A DNA stretch of 64,000 bases from Diphasiastrum complanatum (lineage: Eukaryota; Streptophyta; Lycopodiopsida; Lycopodiales; Lycopodiaceae). A program made the translations under genes and the position numbers. The notes under the pieces are model-generated. The model searched no databases, was not told the origin of the DNA, and was given only the letters and a program-made list of their open reading frames with translations. Below are positions 63,131 through 64,000 of the stretch, piece after piece; within the stretch, counting starts at the first letter, position 1, and each line of letters begins with the position of its first letter. The stretch spans positions 1-64,000 of the forward strand of contig MU832058.1 of assembly GCA_029204225.1 (NCBI GenBank), given 5' to 3'.

Positions 63131-64000
63131 TCTAAGCATTCCGGAAAAGGGCTGTCCCAAAGTACGGGAAATGTCAGACTACTTTGTGTTAAAAAAGCTG
63201 AAGTGCATTTTGTTTTTCATTGTGTAAAGAGAGTTTGACTGTAATGCGCATGCGATCTATTATGTTGAGGAAGCCACAAGTAAAAGCTGGCTTTTACTTC
63301 CCAGAGAGAGAATTTAGTAAGTAGAGTTCGCACAGGCATGTAACATACCCTTTGGTAAAATAATTGCTGCATGTAGAACATTAATATGCTTATGGTAGCA
63401 CATCACTGCCCTGGATCAAGTTTTTGTTGAAGTTTATGAAGTGGATGTAAAAAGGCCCATTGGTGGTTTTGGATTGTAGTTCCATCCCAGAGGATCTGTT
63501 TTATTACCAGATGTATATACAGGTTGTCAATTCTCAGTATGGGCAATTTGTTTCTAAATTGGCAACTATATGAGCCTAGTTGCCCACTGTACAAAAGATG
63601 CTACATTTTCTTGTGTTGTTGGCCTCTAAATGAGTCCCATTTTGATTCTTTAGCTCATACTCCACTCTACTTTTGTCGATTTCCAGAAAGATTAATGAGC
63701 TCTTTATGTCATGCCTCTGTTAGGATCACAAATGAAAGTTCTTGCTTTTAGATCTCATGCTCGATTGTAAAAAGAGCATAAACATTTTTAAGAGGATGGT
63801 TGCTTTAAACTTTCACATTTAAATGACTCATTGTGGCCAATGATTTCCTAAACGAGCAATGTACACACCATCAATTGGAAGATTTAAGAGCCTGTGTTTA
63901 TAGTATTTTAGTATCATACTGCATCCTACCTTACAAAATTTGTGATGACTTGTTATTTGGGAAGCTTTGAGACACAGGTAAATTAACCACAACTGCTTCT
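63131..64000 (+). other. 3' flank of the RBM48-like gene
   Basis: Follows the conserved DNRRRI stop. AT-rich, probably 3' UTR at first; no clear AATAAA signal and no further gene recognised before the window ends. Confidence 0.35.

Overview
The window is nuclear DNA of a seed plant with a large, repeat-rich genome. I infer a gymnosperm-like genome from introns of about 5 kb, heavily nested Ty1/copia and Ty3/gypsy LTR elements, long CT/GA microsatellites and very low gene density, but the species cannot be read from the sequence. The only gene I can follow through several exons is a homologue of RBM48, the minor-spliceosome RNA-binding protein, on the + strand at about 50358-63130.

Layout. 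1-5051: a minus-strand copia element, entering from the left. 5052-6395: the 3' part of a LINE with a CT tail. 6434-11826: a second, related minus-strand copia element with both LTRs and a duplicated post-integrase segment. 11827-15909: a + strand mosaic of copia RT, LINE C-terminus and a second copia 3' end with its LTR. 16700-19360: CT arrays and worn gypsy pieces. 19613-19857: a first-exon-like coding segment (minus). 19930-24680: AT-rich DNA with two coding-like scraps, then a CACTA-like subterminal repeat field. 24690-27025: a Ty3/gypsy pol fragment. 27540-29060: a decayed minus-strand copy of the G-patch/KOW gene MOS2 carrying a 35-bp inverted duplication of its own G-patch. 29570-39570: a + strand copia element with two other LTR elements nested in it. 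39578-49620: more nested LTR debris, a GA/GT microsatellite array between LTR-like repeats, and two copies of a gag-like minus-strand LTR element.

50358-63130 is the RBM48-like gene. Exons 1-6 join in frame with canonical GT/AG sites and encode the RRM. Exons 7 and 8 keep the conserved C-terminal blocks but in shifted frames, with extra bases in short homopolymers, so the copy is either newly broken or carries sequencing errors. Its two large introns hold a solo LTR, a TRIM-like element, LINE debris and an uninterrupted 49-bp poly-C tract.

The most unusual object is the hairpin inside the MOS2 pseudogene. It has the structure expected of a very young small-RNA locus born by inverted duplication of a host gene, and in Arabidopsis that gene itself acts in immunity and miRNA processing. 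Transcription is not shown; this is a hypothesis. I saw no CRISPR, bacterial or organellar genes, and I did not identify any tRNA or rRNA gene by eye.
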